A DNA stretch of 55,753 nucleotides from Croceibacterium_A sp964439725 (GTDB lineage Bacteria > Pseudomonadota > Alphaproteobacteria > Sphingomonadales > Sphingomonadaceae), in assembly GCA_964439725.1 (NCBI GenBank), contig CAYTPY010000003.1, positions 1 to 55,753 of the forward strand, given 5' to 3'. Below, one piece after another: positions 52,834 to 55,753 of this stretch (positions are counted from its first letter, which is position 1; every line of letters starts with the position of its first letter). A program made the translations under genes and the position numbers. Below the pieces are notes generated by a model, which worked only from the letters and a program-made list of their open reading frames with translations, was not told the origin of the DNA and did not search any database.

Positions 52834-52871
52834 CATGAGAGCGGCTCGCCGCTGAAGGACGGAGATTTTAT

Positions 52872-54134
52872 ATGCGCCGTGTGGTCGTAACCGGGCTGGG
52901 ACTCGTCACCCCGCTGGGCGGCGATGTCGAGACGAGCTGGGCCAACATTCTCGCCGCCAAGAGCGGCGCGGGTCCCATTACCAAGTTCGACGCTTCAGAT
53001 CAGAAATGCCGGATCGCCTGCGAAGTGAAGCCGGCCGATCACGAGTACGGGTTCGATCCCGACAGGCGCGTCGATCATAAGGTGCAGCGCCAGGTCGATC
53101 CGTTCATCGTCTTCGGCATCGATGCGGCGGGACAAGCGATCGAGGATGCCGGTCTCGCCGACATGGACGAGGCCATGCGCCTGCGCGCCGGCTGCTCGAT
53201 CGGTTCCGGCATCGGCGGTCTTCCGGGGATCGAGAAGGAATCGCTGGTCCTTCACGAAAAGGGGCCGGGCAGGGTCTCCCCGCACTTCGTCCACGGCCGC
53301 TTGATCAACCTGATAAGCGGTCAGGTGTCGATTAAGTACGGCCTGATGGGCCCGAACCACGCCGTCGTCACCGCCTGTTCGACCGGGGCGCATTCGATCG
53401 GCGACGCCGCGCGGATGATCAAGGACGGTGACGCCGACATCATGCTCGCGGGCGGCGCCGAAGCGACGATCTGCCCGATCGGCATCGCCGGCTTCGCCCA
53501 GGCGCGCGCGCTGAGCACGGCCTTCAACGACGATCCCACTCGGGCCAGCCGCCCCTACGACAAGGATCGTGATGGCTTCGTGATGGGCGAGGGCGCCGGT
53601 GTGGTGGTGCTCGAGGAGTACGAGCACGCCAAGGCGCGCGGCGCCAAGATCTACGCCGAAGTCGCCGGCTACGGCCTCGCAGGCGACGCCTATCACGTCA
53701 CGGCGCCGCACCCGGAAGGCTCCGGCGCCTACCGCACGATGGAGATGGCGCTGCGCAAGGCGGGTATGAGCCCTGCAGACATCGACTACATCAACGCGCA
53801 CGGCACTTCGACGCCGCTCGGCGACGAACTGGAGCTCGGCGCGGTGCGGCGGCTGTTCGGCCATGCGATCGCGTCGGTGTCGATGAGCTCGACCAAGTCC
53901 GCCATCGGGCACCTGCTCGGCGGCGCGGGCGCGGTCGAATCGATCTTCTGCATCCTCGCGTTGCGCGACCAGATCGTGCCGCCGACGCTGAACCTCGACA
54001 ATCCGTCCGACGGTTGCGAGGGCGTGGACCTGGTGCCGCACCAGGCCAAGAAGCGGCCGGTGCGCGCGGTGCTCAACAACAGCTTCGGCTTCGGGGGCAC
54101 CAATGCCAGCCTGGTGATCAAGCAGGCCGACTGA
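52872..54134 (+). CDS. fabF: 3-oxoacyl-ACP synthase II (FabF)
   Basis: This condensing enzyme elongates acyl-ACP with malonyl-ACP. The catalytic triad is present: Cys169 in VTACSTGAH, His310 in NAHGTSTPLGD and His347 in KSAIGHLLGGAGA. The length of 420 residues is typical for KAS II. It lies after the acpP terminator and ten bases before mltG. The acpP-fabF-mltG order is widely conserved in proteobacteria. Confidence 0.98.
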   Translation: MRRVVVTGLGLVTPLGGDVETSWANILAAKSGAGPITKFDASDQKCRIACEVKPADHEYGFDPDRRVDHKVQRQVDPFIVFGIDAAGQAIEDAGLADMDEAMRLRAGCSIGSGIGGLPGIEKESLVLHEKGPGRVSPHFVHGRLINLISGQVSIKYGLMGPNHAVVTACSTGAHSIGDAARMIKDGDADIMLAGGAEATICPIGIAGFAQARALSTAFNDDPTRASRPYDKDRDGFVMGEGAGVVVLEEYEHAKARGAKIYAEVAGYGLAGDAYHVTAPHPEGSGAYRTMEMALRKAGMSPADIDYINAHGTSTPLGDELELGAVRRLFGHAIASVSMSSTKSAIGHLLGGAGAVESIFCILALRDQIVPPTLNLDNPSDGCEGVDLVPHQAKKRPVRAVLNNSFGFGGTNASLVIKQAD

Positions 54135-54144
54135 GGGTACTGGA

Positions 54145-55116
54145 ATGAGCCGCAAGGGATTTCTCGTCGCGGCCATTCTTGGTCTGCTCCTCGTCGCTTC
54201 CGCCGGTGTTTTTGCCTGGGGGTGGTGGGGATCGTCCCAGGTCGAGGAGGACACCGCCTTCGTCGTTCCCTCCGGAGCGTCGCTGACGTCGGTCGCCACC
54301 AAGCTCCAGGACGAAGGCCTTATCGCCTCCTCCGAGAGCTTCCTGCTCCGCGCCAAGATCTTCGGCAGCGGTGATCCTATCAAGGCCGGCGAGTTCCTGC
54401 TGGTCGCCGGCGCGAGCCCCGCAAGGATCCTCGACACTTTGCAGCACGGCGAGGTCATCCGGCGCTTCGTTACGATACCGGAAGGCATGCCTTCGATCAT
54501 GGTCTGGGAACGGTTGATGGCCGAGCCGCTGCTGACCGGCGAGGTGGAGGTGCCCGAAGAAGGTTCGGTTCTTCCCGAAAGCTACGATTTCCAGCGCGGC
54601 GAAACCCGCGCCGCGGTTCTCGCTCGCATGCAGCAGGCAATGGAAGAGACCGTGGCCGAGCTTTGGCCGCAGCGCGCCGCGGACATCGCGGTGTCGTCTC
54701 CAGAGGAAGCCATCGTCCTCGCTTCGATCGTCGAGAAGGAAACCGGTGTTGCGCGGGAACGGCGGATGGTCGCGGGTCTCTACTCGAATCGGCTGAAGGT
54801 CGGAATGCTGCTGCAGGCAGATCCGACGATCATTTATCCGATCACCAAGGGCAAGCCACTCGGCCGGCGAATCCGTCAGTCCGAGATCGCCGCGGTCAAC
54901 GACTACAACACGTACTCGATGGTCGGCCTGCCCAAGGGCCCGATTACCAATCCCGGGCGCGCGTCGATCGAGGCGGTGCTTAACCCGGAGCAGACCGAGG
55001 CGCTTTACATGGTGGCGGACGGGGAGGGCGGCCACGTGTTCGCCAATACCCTGGCCGAGCATAACGCGAACGTTGCCCGCTGGTTCGCCATCCGCCGCGC
55101 CCGCGGAGAAATGTAG
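54145..55116 (+). CDS. mltG: Endolytic murein transglycosylase MltG
   Basis: MltG cuts nascent peptidoglycan strands at the inner membrane and may set glycan length. The protein has one N-terminal membrane helix (about 5-28), a LysM-like region, and the YceG/MltG catalytic domain with the ASIVEKET motif (about 193-200; catalytic Glu197 inferred). The DPTIIYPITKG and YNTYxxxGLPKGPITNPG family motifs are also present. The length is 323 residues. It is the last gene of the acpP-fabF-mltG group. Confidence 0.96.
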   Translation: MSRKGFLVAAILGLLLVASAGVFAWGWWGSSQVEEDTAFVVPSGASLTSVATKLQDEGLIASSESFLLRAKIFGSGDPIKAGEFLLVAGASPARILDTLQHGEVIRRFVTIPEGMPSIMVWERLMAEPLLTGEVEVPEEGSVLPESYDFQRGETRAAVLARMQQAMEETVAELWPQRAADIAVSSPEEAIVLASIVEKETGVARERRMVAGLYSNRLKVGMLLQADPTIIYPITKGKPLGRRIRQSEIAAVNDYNTYSMVGLPKGPITNPGRASIEAVLNPEQTEALYMVADGEGGHVFANTLAEHNANVARWFAIRRARGEM

Positions 55117-55197
55117 CCAATCCGGCCATTGACCCCGCGCAGACGCCGCCCTAAATGCGCCGCCTGCAACGGCGGTTCGCCCGCCGCGGCCTTTCGG

Positions 55198-55274
55198 GGC
55201 GGAGTAGCTCAGCCGGTTAGAGCAGCGGAATCATAATCCGCGTGTCGGGGGTTCGAGTCCCTCCTCCGCTACCA
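55198..55274 (+). tRNA. tRNA with CAT anticodon (tRNA-Met elongator, possibly tRNA-Ile2)
   Basis: The anticodon stem GCGGA/TCCGC holds the loop ATCATAA (anticodon CAT). The acceptor GGCGGAG pairs with CTCCGCT, with G1 opposite U72, and CCA is encoded at 55272-55274. The initiator pattern (C1 unpaired with A72 and three G-C pairs next to the anticodon loop) is absent, so it is not tRNA-fMet. Elongator Met is most likely, but a lysidine-modified tRNA-Ile2 cannot be excluded from sequence alone. Confidence 0.9.
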
Positions 55275-55382
55275 GGTCCTTCGCAAAGCTTCGGAGCTGC
55301 TTCGCAGCAGGCGAGCGTGGCGCCGCGCGGCGGGCTTTGACCGTCGACGACCGACCCGGCGCGGGCCGGGGCCTTGCGTCCG

Positions 55383-55748
55383 CTAGCCGCCGAGGCCGAG
55401 ACCGTCCCGGCTGACATCGACAGTGGCTTGGGCGCGGAGCTCGCCGACTTGGACGACGACCGGACCATCGGCCGCCTCGTCTTCGACCACGAGCTTGACC
55501 CACAGCGACTTGTCATCCTTGAAGTATGCCGTCTCGTTCGCCTCGCGCAGGGCGGCGAGGCTGGGCTTTTCGACACCTTGGGCCGAGCTGGCGAAGCCCG
55601 GAAACTCCAGGATCACAAACGACCCTTGGTCCATTTCGCGCAAGGACAGCGACAGGCTGTCACGCCCGGTTTCGACCCGGACTTCCGCTCCGCTGCCAAG
55701 CGTGGTCTCTCCGTTGTATTCGAACCGGAGCCCGTTGCGCTCGAGCAT
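55383..55748 (-). CDS. Unidentified protein, at window edge and possibly partial
   Basis: The visible 121 residues read to a stop at 55383. They are beta-strand-rich with alternating hydrophobic residues, an FEYNG start, a GSFVILEFPGF strand pair, a YFKDDKSLWVKLVV hairpin and a Gly-rich end. The hairpin recalls repeats in parallel beta-helix carbohydrate-active proteins, but I cannot name the family. ATG 55748 is the first start in the window; the gene may continue beyond base 55753, so this could be the C-terminal part of a larger protein. Confidence 0.6.
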   Translation of the reverse strand: MLERNGLRFEYNGETTLGSGAEVRVETGRDSLSLSLREMDQGSFVILEFPGFASSAQGVEKPSLAALREANETAYFKDDKSLWVKLVVEDEAADGPVVVQVGELRAQATVDVSRDGLGLGG

Positions 55749-55753
55749 GATCG

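Noticed and set aside
52995..54500. Minus-strand open frame of 501 codons
   Set aside because: It is antisense to fabF and mltG, both with complete active sites.

Overview
The window is a gene-dense, GC-rich piece of a bacterial chromosome from the Alphaproteobacteria, most likely Sphingomonadales (Erythrobacteraceae or Sphingomonadaceae type). The signs are the clusters rpsB-tsf and pyrH-frr-uppS-cdsA-dxr-rseP-bamA-skp-fabZ, a bacterial NDUFS4-like complex I accessory protein, a cysteine-free L31, a FeuQ/PhoQ-like kinase with an AHALKTPL H-box, and a short 4.5S-type SRP RNA. The genus cannot be fixed from the sequence alone. I see no phage, transposon, CRISPR array, rRNA operon, plasmid gene or island of odd base composition. 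Almost everything is core chromosome, and no stretch over 300 bases lacks a gene.

Layout. 1-3.7 kb: the end of an OmpR-type regulator, its sensor kinase, a membrane alkaline-phosphatase-superfamily transferase and an Arg/Tyr-rich lipoprotein. 3.7-7.6 kb: chorismate mutase, divergent from a long-chain polyprenyl diphosphate synthase, then the helicase HrpB. 7.6-13.3 kb: NDUFS4-like protein, SRP RNA, dnaX, YbaB, Lon and HU. 13.3-18.4 kb: RlmB, tRNA-Tyr, the phosphatidylethanolamine pair psd-pssA, and rpsB-tsf. 18.5-29.3 kb: a secreted two-repeat protein, then the nucleotide/ribosome recycling/envelope cluster pyrH to fabZ, then rpmE. 29.3-35 kb: a GFA-fold protein, tRNA-His and a tightly overlapping cytochrome c maturation operon ccmC-D-E-F-G-H-I. 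35-43.3 kb: Kup, a PilZ protein, a PuuD-like membrane protein, the overlapping run dapF-mtaB-ftsY-ispZ and a GGDEF-EAL protein. 43.4-50.4 kb: an EVE-domain protein, an orphan ThDP enzyme, a small membrane protein, an LplT-like transporter, pgsA, a small unknown protein, OxyR and RNase D. 50.5-55.7 kb: aspS, acpP-fabF-mltG, a CAT-anticodon tRNA, and an unidentified gene at the edge.

How it fits together: much of the window serves the envelope and membrane. It covers phospholipids (cdsA, pssA, psd, pgsA, acpP, fabF, fabZ), isoprenoids and carrier lipid (dxr, uppS, polyprenyl synthase), outer-membrane protein assembly (bamA, skp, rseP), peptidoglycan (dapF, mltG) and membrane targeting (SRP RNA, ftsY). 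Translation and protein quality control (rpsB, tsf, frr, aspS, rpmE, lon) and respiration (ccm genes, NDUFS4-like protein) make up most of the rest. I found no convincing new multi-gene system. The more unusual items are single features: a perfect EF-hand loop inside the Skp-like chaperone, a two-repeat calcium-motif secreted protein, structured RNA around lon, a repeat/hairpin leader before bamA, and several small conserved-looking proteins of unknown function.
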